Source of the DNA: Rhodoferax sp. | GTDB taxonomy: Bacteria > Pseudomonadota > Gammaproteobacteria > Burkholderiales > Burkholderiaceae_C | Direction of reading: 5' to 3' | Assembly (NCBI RefSeq): GCF_025354435.1 | Contig: NZ_JANXMU010000032.1 | Location: forward strand, 62,001 to 126,000 | Length of the DNA: 64,000 nt | Shown here: one piece after another, positions 1 to 9,523 of the stretch | Layout of the letters: each line of letters starts with the position of its first letter | Numbering within the stretch: the first letter of the stretch is position 1 | Translations under genes and position numbers: made by a program | Notes under the pieces: model-generated | What the model saw: only the letters and a program-made list of their open reading frames with translations | Databases searched by the model: none | What the model was told of the DNA's origin: nothing

Positions 1-597
1 GACCACTACCAGTTGCTGGCGTTGATCAAAAGCCAGGGCCTGACCGAAAAAGACGTGCAGGTCTTCACCATCCCGCAGCCCGAAATCGTGGCGGCCTTCA
101 ACCGCGGCGATATCGACGGCGGCTTTGTCTGGGACCCCGCGCTGACCGAGCTGAAGAAGACCGGCAAGGTGCTGGTCACCTCCAAGGACGTGGCCGACAA
201 GGGTGCACCGACCTTCTCTGCCTGGGTAGCCACTGCCGCCTTCGCCAAGGACCACCCTGAATTCCTGAAGTCCTTCTCGGGTGTGATCGACAAGTACTCC
301 AGCTCGTTTGCCAACAACAAGGCGGCCTGGACGGCGGACAGCGACAACACCAAGGCACTGGCCAAACTGCTGGGCGGTACCTCGGCCGACCAAGCGGCTG
401 CGCTGCAAAACCTGTCGCTGCTGAGCCTGAACACCCAGGCATCCGATGCCTGGCTGGGTGGCGGCGAGAAATCCGGCGTGGCCCGCATTCTGAAGGAAAC
501 CTCGGTTTTCCTAAAGGAGCAAAAGAAGATTTCCGAAGTGCTGCCCAGCTACGCAGCCTTCGTGACCCCCACCGCCGTGGTCGCCCTGAAGAAATAA
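1..597 (+). CDS. tauA: Taurine/sulfonate ABC transporter substrate-binding protein, 3' part
   Basis: The frame is open from the first base, so the N-terminus and signal peptide lie outside the window; 198 C-terminal residues are present. The visible part has the type 2 periplasmic binding fold of NitT/TauT-family binding proteins, with the stretch IVAAFNRGDIDGGFVWDPAL, which resembles E. coli TauA where the second lobe contributes to the ligand pocket. The protein would bind taurine or another aliphatic sulfonate in the periplasm and deliver it to TauBC. It is followed 78 bases later by the ATPase gene, as in tau and ssu operons. Substrate is inferred from similarity to TauA; sulfonate or nitrate-type relatives cannot be excluded. 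No tauD dioxygenase follows the operon. Confidence 0.85.
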   Translation, partial: DHYQLLALIKSQGLTEKDVQVFTIPQPEIVAAFNRGDIDGGFVWDPALTELKKTGKVLVTSKDVADKGAPTFSAWVATAAFAKDHPEFLKSFSGVIDKYSSSFANNKAAWTADSDNTKALAKLLGGTSADQAAALQNLSLLSLNTQASDAWLGGGEKSGVARILKETSVFLKEQKKISEVLPSYAAFVTPTAVVALKK

Positions 598-615
598 CCC
601 CGCTCCCCCCGTAAA

Positions 616-647
616 GCCGCGCCAACCGGGACAGCCCGTGGCGCGGC
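616..647 (+). other. Intercistronic hairpin between tauA and tauB
   Basis: GCCGCGCC (616-623) pairs perfectly with GGCGCGGC (640-647) around a 16-base loop. No U-tract follows, so it is not a normal terminator. Such hairpins after binding-protein genes are known to protect the upstream message and raise binding-protein levels over the membrane subunits; that role is inferred here. Confidence 0.4.
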
Positions 648-675
648 ATCGTTGTATCCCGATAGAAAGATTCCC

Positions 676-1467
676 ATGCTGCGAGTTGACAATGCCAGCG
701 TATTTTTTGCGGCCCGCGACGGCCGAGCCGTGCAGGCCCTGGACCGCGTTTCGCTGGACATTCCCCAAGGCGGCTTCGTGGTCGCGCTGGGCACCTCCGG
801 CTGCGGCAAGTCCACGTTGCTCAACGCCATGGCCGGTTTTTTACCGCTGTCCAGCGGCTCCATCACCCTGGACGGCCGTCCGGTTGAGGGCCCCGGTGCC
901 GACCGCGGCGTGGTGTTTCAGAAAGACACCTTGTTGCCCTGGAAGTCGGTGATCGACAACGTCGCCCTGGGACTGAAGTTTGCGGGCGTGGGCCGCAGCG
1001 AGCGCCGTGAACGCGCACAGGAGTTGCTGCGCCTGGTGGGCCTGCAGGACTTTGTCGATGCCGCACCCTACGAGCTGTCGGGCGGCATGCGCCAGCGTGT
1101 GGGCCTGGCCCGGGCCCTGGCACCCGACCCCGATATCTTGCTGATGGACGAGCCCTTTGGCGCGCTCGACAGCATGACCCGCGAGCAGATGCAAGAGTTA
1201 CTAGTGTCGGTTTGGGCGCGCACCGGCAAGCGGGTGTTTTTCATCACCCATTCGATCGAAGAAGCGCTGTTTCTGGGTACCGAGCTGATTGTGATGTCGC
1301 CCCGGCCCGGCCGCATCGTTGCCCGCTTCGACCTGGACTTTGTACGCACCTACGCCCGCGATGGCGACGCCCGGGCCATCAAGACATCCCCCGCATTTGC
1401 GCACCTGCGCGAAGAAATCCGCGCCATCGTGCACCAATCAGAAACGCTGGAAGAAACCACCGTATGA
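676..1467 (+). CDS. tauB: Taurine/sulfonate ABC transporter ATP-binding protein
   Basis: A 263-residue ABC ATPase that would power sulfonate uptake at the inner face of the membrane. Visible motifs are Walker [10 protein letters not shown] (39-47), Q-loop Gln82, signature LSGGM (134-138), Walker B ILLMDEP (about 154-160) and switch His192 in FITHS. Sequence and length fit the NitT/TauT ATPases (E. coli TauB has 255 residues). I chose the ATG at 676, where homology begins (MLRVDNASV); a TTG at 652 would add eight residues without family support. Its stop overlaps the tauC start by four bases (ATGA), showing translational coupling. Confidence 0.88.
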   Translation: MLRVDNASVFFAARDGRAVQALDRVSLDIPQGGFVVALGTSGCGKSTLLNAMAGFLPLSSGSITLDGRPVEGPGADRGVVFQKDTLLPWKSVIDNVALGLKFAGVGRSERRERAQELLRLVGLQDFVDAAPYELSGGMRQRVGLARALAPDPDILLMDEPFGALDSMTREQMQELLVSVWARTGKRVFFITHSIEEALFLGTELIVMSPRPGRIVARFDLDFVRTYARDGDARAIKTSPAFAHLREEIRAIVHQSETLEETTV

Positions 1468-2339
1468 CCGAACTCACCGCCTCTTCCCTGGGCGCTGCGC
1501 GACAAGCCGCAGCCGAAGCCCCACCGCAGCCCGCAGCGCCACGCCTGGTACAGATGCGCAGCTTCGGCATCGGCGCGCATTCCACAGTACCCACCAGCCT
1601 GGCCACCGGCGCGGTGATTTTGCTGCTGTGGTGGGCCGTGGCGCAGACCGGCGTAGTGCCACACCTGTTCCTGCCCACCCCGGCCGAGGTGCTGTCGGTG
1701 GCGCAGTCCATCTGGGCCGACGGCTATGCCAACGCCACGCTGTGGGAGCACGTATCGGCCAGCCTGCTGCGCATTCTGTCGGCGGCGGCCATCGCGGTGG
1801 TGCTGGGCATCCCCACCGGGTTGGCCATGGGGCTGAACCGCTGGGCCAAGGGCATTCTGGACACGCCCATCGAGTTCTACTGGCCGCTGCCGCCACTGGC
1901 CTACTTGCCGCTGATGGTGATCTGGCTAGGGATTGGCGAAACCTCCAAGATCGTGCTGCTGACGTTGGCTATGTTTGCGCCCATCGTGCTATCGGCCCAG
2001 GCGGGTGTGCGTACACTGCCGCAGGAGCGGGTGAATGCCGCGCTGTCGCTGGGTGCCAGCCGCTGGCAGTTGTTCAGCGAAGTCGTGCTGCCGTCGGCTC
2101 TGCCCGAGATATTGACCGGCATCCGCATTGCGCTGGGCGTGGGCTGGGGCACGCTGGTGGCGGCCGAGCTGATTGCATCGACGCGCGGCATTGGCTTCAT
2201 GGTGATGTCGGCGTCGCACTTCTTGGCGACCGATGCGGTGTTTGTCGGCATTGCCGTCATCGCCGCCTGCGCATTCGGGTTCTCGATCGCCATGCGCCTG
2301 CTTGAAGGCTGGCTGGTGCCCTGGAAGGGCAAACACTGA
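1464..2339 (+). CDS. tauC: Taurine/sulfonate ABC transporter permease
   Basis: A 291-residue inner-membrane permease of the BPD_transp_1 family (E. coli TauC has 275 residues). The hydrophobic core has about six membrane segments after a polar 45-residue N-terminus. The cytoplasmic EAA-type loop that docks the ATPase is visible as [16 protein letters not shown] followed by [13 protein letters not shown]. It starts at an ATG overlapping the tauB stop and is the last gene of the operon. In many bacteria a taurine dioxygenase follows; here a repeat and a chemoreceptor follow instead, so desulfonation must be encoded elsewhere or upstream. Confidence 0.87.
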   Translation: MTELTASSLGAARQAAAEAPPQPAAPRLVQMRSFGIGAHSTVPTSLATGAVILLLWWAVAQTGVVPHLFLPTPAEVLSVAQSIWADGYANATLWEHVSASLLRILSAAAIAVVLGIPTGLAMGLNRWAKGILDTPIEFYWPLPPLAYLPLMVIWLGIGETSKIVLLTLAMFAPIVLSAQAGVRTLPQERVNAALSLGASRWQLFSEVVLPSALPEILTGIRIALGVGWGTLVAAELIASTRGIGFMVMSASHFLATDAVFVGIAVIAACAFGFSIAMRLLEGWLVPWKGKH

Positions 2340-2361
2340 AATCGGCAGACAGCCTGCATTT

Positions 2362-2425
2362 ACTATAAAAAAAGTAGCACATAGCGTATATACAACTTGC
2401 GCTAGATGCCTTTTCTTCTTAAAAA
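2362..2425 (-). repeat. Family A interspersed palindromic repeat
   Basis: Read on the minus strand it shows the family pattern: GGCATCTAGCGCA, a short spacer, TATACGCTATGTGCTACT and a T-rich end. It lies just after tauC and ends at a hairpin. Confidence 0.75.
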
Positions 2426-2455
2426 TCACACCGCCCTGCGCCACGGCGGTGTGAT
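2421..2455. terminator. Hairpin after tauABC, terminator-like
   Basis: ATCACACCGCC (2425-2435) pairs perfectly with GGCGGTGTGAT (2445-2455) around nine bases. The T-tract is on the minus-strand side (AAAAA at 2421-2425 of the plus strand), so it is a good intrinsic terminator for leftward transcripts and a plausible weaker stop for the tau operon. Confidence 0.5.
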
Positions 2456-2480
2456 GGACTGCATCACCACCGCAGTTACC

Positions 2481-2530
2481 GCGCTACTAGTAGCGCCAAG
2501 CGACGCATGCGCTTTCTTCTAATAGCGCAT
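2481..2530. repeat. Two small inverted repeats in the tauC-chemoreceptor gap
   Basis: GCGCTACTAGTAGCGC (2481-2496) is a perfect 16-base palindrome. ATGCGCT (2507-2513) pairs with AGCGCAT (2524-2530). The rest of the gap up to 2747 is visibly richer in A+T than the genes and holds no convincing gene. Function is unknown; decayed repeat or promoter-region structure are both possible. Confidence 0.4.
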
Positions 2531-2747
2531 CTAAATATAGCCACTGTTACAAATACACGGGAGCCCGGCGGGTATAACCTGCACGCGAGTCTGCTCGCTA
2601 CTACAGTGCGCGTAACCCCGACTGAAGGCCGCAATATTTACATTCGCGTGGCTGAATCCACCCAGATTGGCACGGTTATTGTTACGCTTACTTACTAAAA
2701 AGCCTGAGCCTTTGCCCTTTGACCTCTCGTGTAACCAAGACCCCCCT

Positions 2748-4307
2748 ATGAACCCGCTCAACCGCTTCTCGATCCGTTTCCGCTTGTATTTCAGCACCGC
2801 ATTTTCATTGCTGCTGCTGGTCATCATTGGTCTGGTGGGCTACTGGGCGCTGGACTCCACCCGGGGCACGGTAAAAGTGCTGGTCGAGCAAAAGGTGCAA
2901 ACCCTGACCGACATGAACGAGCTGCGCATCACCCTGGCCCAGGTGCGCCGCAATGAGAAAGACATCATCATCAGCTTCAACAACGCCGTCGAAGTGGCCG
3001 TGTTGCGCGAATCCTGGCAAAAGTCGCTGCAAAGCTTTGGCAAGGGGCTGGCTGCATTGCGCACCAGCCAGGGCAGCGACACCACCTACCTGAAGATGCT
3101 GGACACCTCGCAGGCCGAAATCAAGGCCTACACCGACGGTATGTCCCCGGTGCTGGCGCAGATCGAGGCGGCGCAAATCGACGGCTCGGTGGGCGGGGCC
3201 TATGCCGAAAAGCAAAAGTCCCACGTCGATGCCATCGACAGCCTGCTGCAGCAAGCCGCCACCACCTCGCGCGAAGACATGCAGGCCGCGCAGGCCGGTA
3301 TTGACCGCCGCACCCTGGTGTTGTCGGGCATCCAGATGGGCATTCTGGTGCTGGCCTTGCTGGTGCTGATTCCGCTGACCTTCTTCAGCGTGCGCAGCCT
3401 GACCCGGTCGCTGACCCAGGCCTGCAACATCGCCGAAGAGATCGCCCAGGGCCATTTGTTTGTGCCGGTGCAGGCGCAGCAAAACGACGAAATTGGCCAA
3501 CTGGTCAACGCCATGGGGCGCATGCAAGTATTTTTGCGTGAACTGGTGTCGCAGGTGCAACTGGCCGCCCGTACCATCCACGCGTCCAGCACCGAAATCG
3601 CCGCGGGCAACCAGGACCTGAGCCACCGCACCGAGCACACCGCTGCCAACCTGGAAGAAACCGTGGCCGCCATGGCCGAACTCACTGGCAACGTGCAAGA
3701 GAGCGCCAGCGCCGCCGCCCAGGCCAACCAGATGGCCCAGTCGGCCGCCGAAGTGGCCACGCGCGGTGGCGAAGTGGTGTCGCAGGTGGTGGTGACCATG
3801 CGCGAGATCAACGCCAGCTCCAAAAAGATCGCCGACATCACCAGCGTGATCGACAGCATCGCCTTCCAGACCAACATCCTGGCGCTCAATGCCGCCGTGG
3901 AAGCCGCCCGCGCTGGCGAGCAAGGCCGTGGCTTTGCCGTGGTGGCCAGCGAAGTGCGCCTGCTGGCCCAGCGCTCCGCCCAGGCAGCCAAGGAAATCAG
4001 CACCTTGATCAACACCTCGGTCGCCAAGGCCGACGAAGGTGCCAAGCTGGTAGCCCGCGCAGGCACCACCATGGACGACATCGTGGGCAGCGTGCAGCAG
4101 GTCACCACCATCATCCGCACCCTGTCCAGCCAGGCCAGCGGCCAAAGCAGCAGCATCGCCCAGATCAGCGAGTCGGTGGGCCAGGTGGACCAGGTGACGC
4201 AGCAAAACTCGGCCCTAGTAGAAGAATCCGCCGCCGCGTCAGAGTCGCTGCGCGAACAGGCGGATGCGCTGACCGAGGCGGTGAGCCGGTTCCGGCTGGA
4301 GGCTTAA
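2748..4307 (+). CDS. Methyl-accepting chemotaxis protein
   Basis: A 519-residue inner-membrane chemoreceptor. A first membrane segment lies at about residues 15-40, followed by a roughly 150-residue periplasmic helical region of the four-helix-bundle (4HB_MCP) type with a QVRRNEKDIII stretch, a second membrane segment near residue 190-215, a HAMP linker and the cytoplasmic coiled coil. The signalling hairpin is clear: IDSIAFQTNILALNAAVEAA followed by RAGEQGRGFAVVASEVR. It would pass ligand information to CheA/CheW. The C-terminus stops at FRLEA without a CheR/CheB-binding pentapeptide, so it probably relies on other receptors for adaptation. The ATG at 2748 is preferred because homology begins at MNPLNRFSIRFRL. 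The ligand is unknown. Confidence 0.9.
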   Translation: MNPLNRFSIRFRLYFSTAFSLLLLVIIGLVGYWALDSTRGTVKVLVEQKVQTLTDMNELRITLAQVRRNEKDIIISFNNAVEVAVLRESWQKSLQSFGKGLAALRTSQGSDTTYLKMLDTSQAEIKAYTDGMSPVLAQIEAAQIDGSVGGAYAEKQKSHVDAIDSLLQQAATTSREDMQAAQAGIDRRTLVLSGIQMGILVLALLVLIPLTFFSVRSLTRSLTQACNIAEEIAQGHLFVPVQAQQNDEIGQLVNAMGRMQVFLRELVSQVQLAARTIHASSTEIAAGNQDLSHRTEHTAANLEETVAAMAELTGNVQESASAAAQANQMAQSAAEVATRGGEVVSQVVVTMREINASSKKIADITSVIDSIAFQTNILALNAAVEAARAGEQGRGFAVVASEVRLLAQRSAQAAKEISTLINTSVAKADEGAKLVARAGTTMDDIVGSVQQVTTIIRTLSSQASGQSSSIAQISESVGQVDQVTQQNSALVEESAAASESLREQADALTEAVSRFRLEA

Positions 4308-4353
4308 GGCTCTCAGACAAAGCCGCAGGCGAGCCGACTTTTCCAGAGGTGCC

Positions 4354-4467
4354 GCGGAACCGGCTTTGCCGGGCCGCAGGCATCGCCCCCTGCATGTCGT
4401 ATCGATTTTTCAAATCGATACGAGGGGGGGTGGCGGAAAGCGCTTGCGCTGTAGCCTGGGGGTGTGC
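4354..4467 (+). repeat. Family B repeat with an internal palindrome, between convergent genes
   Basis: A diverged copy of the sequence at 36016-36098: a pyrimidine-rich CCCCCTG block, a G-run, GGCGGAAAGCGC and the shared tail GTAGCCTGGGGGTGTGC. Inside it TCGTATCGATTT (4397-4408) pairs perfectly with AAATCGATACGA (4412-4423) around three bases, a stem that could stop transcription from both sides. It fills the gap between the chemoreceptor and purL. Confidence 0.6.
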
Positions 4468-7400
4468 CTAGCCTATCCAACGCCGCGCGTTGTGCCAGAG
4501 CTGCATCCAGGGGCTGAAATCACTCTGGTCGCCGCTGGTCCAGCTCATCTGCACGTTGCGGAACACGCGCTCGGGGTGCGGCATCATGGCGGTGAAGCGG
4601 CCGTCGGCCGTGGTCACGGCGGTCAGGCCACCGGCGCTGCCGTTCGGGTTGAACGGGTAAGCCTCGGTGGCTGCACCGAAGTTGTCGACGAAACGCATGG
4701 CGGCAATCGCTTTGGACGCGTCGCCACGGTAGGCGAAGTTGGCGTAGCCCTCGCCGTGTGCCACCGCGATCGGCAGACGGCTACCGGCCATGCCTTGCAG
4801 GAACACGCTGGGGGATTCCAGCACTTCGACCATAGACAGGCGGGCTTCAAAGCGTTCGCTGCGGTTGGTAGTGAAGCGCGGCCAGGCCTGCGCGCCGGGG
4901 ATGATGTCGGCCAGCTCGGCAAACATCTGGCAGCCATTGCACACGCCCAGAGCCAGGGTGTCCTGGCGGGCGAAGAAGGCCTTGAACTCTGCGGCCAGCA
5001 CCGGATTGAAGGTGATGCTGCGCGCCCAGCCGATGCCGGCGCCCAGGGTGTCGCCGTAGCTGAAGCCGCCACAAGCCACCACGGCCTGGAAGTCTTGCAG
5101 TTTGGCGCGACCGGTTTGCAAATCGGTCATGTGCACGTCAAAGGCATCGAAACCGGCCAGACCGAAGGCGTAGGCCATCTCGGTGTGGGAGTTCACGCCC
5201 TGCTCGCGCAGCACGGCCACCTTGGGGCGGGTCAGCATCAAAGCGGGTGCCGCTACATCTTTGCTAGCTGCTTGTACTGATCCAGCAAGCACGGGCGTGC
5301 TATTTGGCATAAACACATGCATACCCGGATCAGCAACGGCACCGGAGACCGCGTGCTCTGCATCGGCACCGGCGGGGTTGTCGCGCTGCTGGCAGATCTT
5401 CCAGCTCACGCTGTCCCAGACCTGGTGCAGGTCTTCCAGCTTGGCGCTGAACACGGCCTTGGCATCGCGCCAGACCTGCACTTCACCCACGCCAGCCGTG
5501 ATGGTGCTGCTGGCAGGACGGGTTTTGCCGACGATGTGGCTGTGCTTGGCCAGGCCGTGCGTGCGCAGGGTCTGGATGGCGGCATCGCGGTCGGCAGTGC
5601 GCACTTGCAGCAGCACGCCCAACTCCTCGGTGAACAGGGCTTTGAGCGTCAGCTCTTCGCGGCGCGGGCCGACCTGGCCTGCCCAGTTTTTGCTGTCGCC
5701 CACGTCCATGCGGCTATCGCTGATGCCGTCGCCTTCGGTGACCAGCAGGTCCACATTCAGCGCCACGCCAACGTGTCCGGCAAAGGCCATTTCGCAGGCT
5801 GCCGCGAACAGGCCGCCATCGCTACGGTCATGGTAGGCCAGCAATTTGGTGCGCAGCGCGTTGACGGCATTGACCAGGTTCACCAGGTCTTGCGGGTCGT
5901 CCAGATCGGGCACGGTGTCACCGACCTGGTTCAGGGTTTGTGCCAGGATGCTGCCGCCCATGCGGTTTTGGCCCTTCCCCAGGTCCACCAGGATCAGCGT
6001 GGTGTCTGCCTCGGTGGCGTTGAGCTGCGGGGTCAGCGTGCCGCGCACATCGGCCAGGGTGGCGAAGGCGGTGACGATCAGGCTGACGGGGGACGTGACC
6101 TTCTTTTTGTCGTCTGCATCTGTCCACTGCGTGCGCATCGACAGGCTGTCTTTGCCCACGGGGATGGAGATACCCAGCGCCGGGCACAGCTCCATGCCGA
6201 CGGCCTTCACCGTGGCGTACAGGGCGGCATCTTCGCCGGGCTCGCCGCAGGCGGCCATCCAGTTGGCGGAGAGCTTGACGCGGGGCAGATCGAACGGTGC
6301 GGCCAGCAGGTTGGTGATGGCCTCGGCCACCGCCATGCGGCCGGATGCGGGGGCGTTGACTGCGGCCAGCGGCGTGCGCTCGCCCAGGGCCATGGCCTCG
6401 CCCGCGAAGCCTTGGTAATCGGCCAGGGTCACGGCGCAGTCGGCCACCGGTACTTGCCAGGGACCGACCATCTGGTCACGGTGGCTCATGCCGCCGACGG
6501 TGCGGTCGCCGATGGTGATCAGGAAGCGCTTGCTGGCCACCGTGGGGTGGGCCAGCACGTCGATGGTGGCTTTTTGCAGGCTCACACCGGTCAGGTCCAC
6601 GGGCGCAAAGGTGCGGGCAACCGTCTTCACATCGCGGTGCATCTTGGGCGGCTTGCCCAGCAACACGTTCATAGGCATATCGACTGGGCTCTGAGCCTCA
6701 GCGTCCGCCACAATGAGCTGGCGCTCTTCGGTGGCCACACCCACCACCGAGAACGGGCAGCGCTCGCGTTCGCACAGCGCGGTAAACGCCGCCAGCGACT
6801 CGGGTGCGATGGCCATCACGTAGCGTTCCTGGCTTTCGTTGCACCAGATTTCTTTCGGGCTCATGCCACTTTCTTCCAGCGGCACGGCGCGCAGGTCGAA
6901 GCGCGCGCCCCGGCCTGCGTCGTTGGTCAGCTCGGGGAAGGCATTGCTCAGGCCGCCTGCGCCCACGTCGTGGATGGCCAGAATCGGATTGGCCGCGCCT
7001 TGCATCCAGCACTGGTTGATGACTTCCTGCGCCCGGCGTTCGATCTCGGGGTTGCCGCGCTGCACCGAGTCAAAGTCCAGCGAGGCGGCATTCGCGCCCG
7101 TGGCCATGGAGCTGGCCGCACTGCCGCCCATGCCGATGCGCATGCCGGGGCCGCCCAACTGGATGAGCAGCGAACCGGCGGGGAATTCGATCTTGTGCGT
7201 TTGCGTGGCATCGATCGTGCCCAGGCCACCGGCCAGCATGATGGGCTTGTGGTAGCCGCGGCGGATGCTGTCCACGTCGGAGGTGACGGTCTGCTCGTAT
7301 TCGCGGAAATAGCCAAGCAGGTTGGGCCGGCCGAATTCGTTGTTGAAAGCCGCGCCGCCCAGTGGGCCTTCGGTCATGATGCTCAGCGGGCTGGCAATGT

Positions 7401-8505
7401 GCTCGGGCTTGCCGATAGACACATCGCCCTCTTGCGGCCAAAGTTTGGACACCGTGAAACCGGTCAGGCCCGCCTTAGGCTTGGAGCCACGGCCCGTGGC
7501 ACCCTCGTCACGGATTTCGCCGCCCGCGCCGGTGGACGCGCCGGGGAACGGCGAGATGGCGGTGGGGTGGTTATGGGTTTCGACCTTCATCAGCACATGG
7601 TGCAAAGCGCTACTTTTTTCGTAGCTGCTTGCGCTTATTCCATAAGCACCAGAGGCTGATTTCGCTAAAAATCGCTCAATCTCGTAACCTTCCATCACGG
7701 AAGCATTGTCCGAGTACGCCACCACGCTGTGCTGCGGGGCCAGCTGGTGGGTGTTGCGGATCATGCCGAACAGACTTTTAGTCTGGGCTACGCCGTCGAT
7801 GGTGAACTCGGCGTTGAAGATTTTGTGGCGGCAGTGCTCGCTGTTGGCCTGGGCGAACATCATCAACTCCACGTCGCTAGGGTTGCGCTTGAGCGTGGTG
7901 AAGGCGTTGACCAGGTAGTCGACCTCGTCGTCGGCCAGGGCCAGGCCGAATTCGGTGTTGGCGGCCAGCAGCGCGGCGCGGCCACCGCCAAGCACGTCCA
8001 CCTGGGCCAGCGGCGCGGCTTCCAGTGCGGTGAACAGTTCTTGGGCCTGGCTGCGGTCCAGCATGGCACTTTCGGTCATGCGGTCATGCAGCAGGTCCGC
8101 CACCTGGGCCAGTTGCGCGGCGGTCAGCACGGTTTTGCCCAGCAAAGGCTGCTTGACTGTCAAACGGTATTCGACGAAACGCTCAACCCGGTGCACCGCC
8201 AGGCCGCAGTTGTGGGCGATGTCGGTGGCCTTAGAGGCCCAGGGCGACACGGTGCCGAAACGCGGTGTCACCACCAGCAAGGGGCCTTCGGTAGGGCCTG
8301 CATACGGGTCGCCGTAGGTGAGCAATCCCGCCAGTTGCGCGCGCGCAGTGTCCGCAGGCGCGGCATCGCTGGCCACCAAATGCACAAAGCGTGCAGACAC
8401 GCCGGTGATCTTGTCATGGATGGCTTGCAGCCGGGGCAGGAGTTGCTGAACGCGGAAATCGCTAAGGGCGTTGCCGCCTTCAAACAGAGAGATATGCAAG
8501 GTCAC
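4468..8505 (-). CDS. purL: Phosphoribosylformylglycinamidine synthase
   Basis: The large single-chain PurL (1345 residues; E. coli 1295) converts FGAR, glutamine and ATP to FGAM in purine synthesis. Visible landmarks are [33 protein letters not shown], the ATP/FGAR-binding GAGGLSNA region, and a C-terminal glutamine amidotransferase with nucleophile Cys in LGVCNGCQM and [10 protein letters not shown] near the end. Start: homology begins at GTG 8505 ([17 protein letters not shown]); an in-frame TTG at 8580 would add 25 unrelated residues. Two family A repeats are read in frame: one at about residues 279-300 before the THNHP motif, one at about 1065-1086 in the linker before the glutaminase domain. 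Both make the protein longer than E. coli PurL at those points. Confidence 0.96.
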   Translation of the reverse strand: MTLHISLFEGGNALSDFRVQQLLPRLQAIHDKITGVSARFVHLVASDAAPADTARAQLAGLLTYGDPYAGPTEGPLLVVTPRFGTVSPWASKATDIAHNCGLAVHRVERFVEYRLTVKQPLLGKTVLTAAQLAQVADLLHDRMTESAMLDRSQAQELFTALEAAPLAQVDVLGGGRAALLAANTEFGLALADDEVDYLVNAFTTLKRNPSDVELMMFAQANSEHCRHKIFNAEFTIDGVAQTKSLFGMIRNTHQLAPQHSVVAYSDNASVMEGYEIERFLAKSASGAYGISASSYEKSSALHHVLMKVETHNHPTAISPFPGASTGAGGEIRDEGATGRGSKPKAGLTGFTVSKLWPQEGDVSIGKPEHIASPLSIMTEGPLGGAAFNNEFGRPNLLGYFREYEQTVTSDVDSIRRGYHKPIMLAGGLGTIDATQTHKIEFPAGSLLIQLGGPGMRIGMGGSAASSMATGANAASLDFDSVQRGNPEIERRAQEVINQCWMQGAANPILAIHDVGAGGLSNAFPELTNDAGRGARFDLRAVPLEESGMSPKEIWCNESQERYVMAIAPESLAAFTALCERERCPFSVVGVATEERQLIVADAEAQSPVDMPMNVLLGKPPKMHRDVKTVARTFAPVDLTGVSLQKATIDVLAHPTVASKRFLITIGDRTVGGMSHRDQMVGPWQVPVADCAVTLADYQGFAGEAMALGERTPLAAVNAPASGRMAVAEAITNLLAAPFDLPRVKLSANWMAACGEPGEDAALYATVKAVGMELCPALGISIPVGKDSLSMRTQWTDADDKKKVTSPVSLIVTAFATLADVRGTLTPQLNATEADTTLILVDLGKGQNRMGGSILAQTLNQVGDTVPDLDDPQDLVNLVNAVNALRTKLLAYHDRSDGGLFAAACEMAFAGHVGVALNVDLLVTEGDGISDSRMDVGDSKNWAGQVGPRREELTLKALFTEELGVLLQVRTADRDAAIQTLRTHGLAKHSHIVGKTRPASSTITAGVGEVQVWRDAKAVFSAKLEDLHQVWDSVSWKICQQRDNPAGADAEHAVSGAVADPGMHVFMPNSTPVLAGSVQAASKDVAAPALMLTRPKVAVLREQGVNSHTEMAYAFGLAGFDAFDVHMTDLQTGRAKLQDFQAVVACGGFSYGDTLGAGIGWARSITFNPVLAAEFKAFFARQDTLALGVCNGCQMFAELADIIPGAQAWPRFTTNRSERFEARLSMVEVLESPSVFLQGMAGSRLPIAVAHGEGYANFAYRGDASKAIAAMRFVDNFGAATEAYPFNPNGSAGGLTAVTTADGRFTAMMPHPERVFRNVQMSWTSGDQSDFSPWMQLWHNARRWIG
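5250..5313 (-). repeat. Family A-like repeat inside purL (interdomain linker)
   Basis: The stretch GCTACATCTTTGCTAGCTGC, then an AAGCACGGGCGTGCTATTTG-like arm, resembles the copy at 35923-35980. It encodes about residues 1065-1086 of PurL ([19 protein letters not shown]), where E. coli PurL is about ten residues shorter. The match is more diverged than the intergenic copies, so the call is moderate. Confidence 0.6.
7606..7671 (-). repeat. Family A repeat inserted in frame in purL
   Basis: AGCGCTAC-T(6)-CGTAGCTGCTTGCGC, then CATAAGCACCAGAGGCTGATTT, is a clear family member in minus orientation. It encodes PurL residues of about 279-300 ([20 protein letters not shown]) just before [10 protein letters not shown]. 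The frame stays open through the repeat. Confidence 0.75.
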
Positions 8506-8666
8506 GGTGGCGGCCTGGTTGGGGAAGAATGGGGACTGGGTGGCCCGGTAGCCCAGCGCAGACACTGCTGGTACGGGCAAACCCTAGAGCGCGGAATTTT
8601 AACGGCTGTGCGGGCAGCGGCAGCAGGCGCTGCAACGCATCGCGGCATCTAGGATAATTAGGGGCT

Positions 8667-9506
8667 ATGACTATCACCTACAAAGACGCAGACGGCATCG
8701 CAGGGATGCGCGTCGCGGGCCGCCTGGCTTCCGAAGTGCTCGACTACCTGACCCCCCACGTAGTGCCCGGCGTGACCACCAACCAGCTCGACAAGCTGGC
8801 GCACGACTACATCACCCAAGTGCAAGGCGGCATTCCGGCCCCTTTGAACTACACCGGTGGCGGCAATATCCCCTACCCCAAGTCGATCTGCACCTCGGTG
8901 AACCACCAGGTTTGCCACGGTATTCCCAACGACAAACCGCTGAAAAAAGGCGACAGCGTCAACATCGACGTAACCGTCATCAAGGACGGCTGGCATGGCG
9001 ATACCAGCCGCATGTTCATTGCGGGCGAAGGCAGCATTCTGGCCAAACGGCTGGCGGCTTTGACGTATGATGCCATGTGGCACGGCATCAAAATGGTCAA
9101 GCCCGGCATCCACTTGGGCGATATTGGCCATGCCATCCAGCGATTTGCCGAAAGCAACGGTTTCAGCGTGGTGCGCGAGTTCTGTGGCCACGGCATCGGC
9201 CGCATCTTCCACGAAGAGCCGCAGGTGCTGCACTATGGCCGCCCCGGCACGCTGGAGATGCTGAAAACCGGCATGACCTTCACCATCGAACCAATGATCA
9301 ACGCCGGTAAAAAAGACATCAAGGAAGGCCCGGAAAAAGACGGCTGGACCATCGTCACCAAAGACCATTCGCTATCGGCCCAGTGGGAGCACACGATTCT
9401 GGTGACCGAGACGGGCTATGAGGTGCTGACACTGTCTGCGGGCAGCCCGCCCACGCCCGCTTTCGTGCCCGTGCAAGTGCCTGTGCAAGCGGTCGCCACC
9501 GCGTGA
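8667..9506 (+). CDS. map: Type I methionine aminopeptidase
   Basis: A 279-residue cytosolic enzyme that removes the initiator Met from new proteins. All five dinuclear-metal ligands are present at family spacing: Asp101 and Asp112 ([19 protein letters not shown]), His175 (CGHGIG), Glu208 (TIEPM) and Glu241 (QWEHT); His84 of the active site is also kept. The C-terminus carries about 20 extra Pro/Val-rich residues relative to E. coli Map. It is divergent from purL (161-base gap). Its stop overlaps a possible GTG for glnD, and map-glnD adjacency is common in proteobacteria. Confidence 0.97.
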   Translation: MTITYKDADGIAGMRVAGRLASEVLDYLTPHVVPGVTTNQLDKLAHDYITQVQGGIPAPLNYTGGGNIPYPKSICTSVNHQVCHGIPNDKPLKKGDSVNIDVTVIKDGWHGDTSRMFIAGEGSILAKRLAALTYDAMWHGIKMVKPGIHLGDIGHAIQRFAESNGFSVVREFCGHGIGRIFHEEPQVLHYGRPGTLEMLKTGMTFTIEPMINAGKKDIKEGPEKDGWTIVTKDHSLSAQWEHTILVTETGYEVLTLSAGSPPTPAFVPVQVPVQAVATA

Positions 9507-9523
9507 AGCGCGATGCAGGTCTG

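Noticed and set aside
2507-2698. Possible 63-residue gene between tauC and the chemoreceptor
   Set aside because: Its start lies within an inverted repeat, there is no ribosome site and the product resembles nothing; it may be chance in an A+T-richer gap.
5317-7659. A 780-residue open frame on the plus strand opposite purL
   Set aside because: It is the antisense shadow of a high-GC gene: Gly/His/Val-rich, without any recognisable domain, while the minus strand encodes unmistakable PurL.
8505-8580. Longer PurL start at TTG 8580
   Set aside because: The 25 added residues do not match the PurL family; homology begins at GTG 8505.
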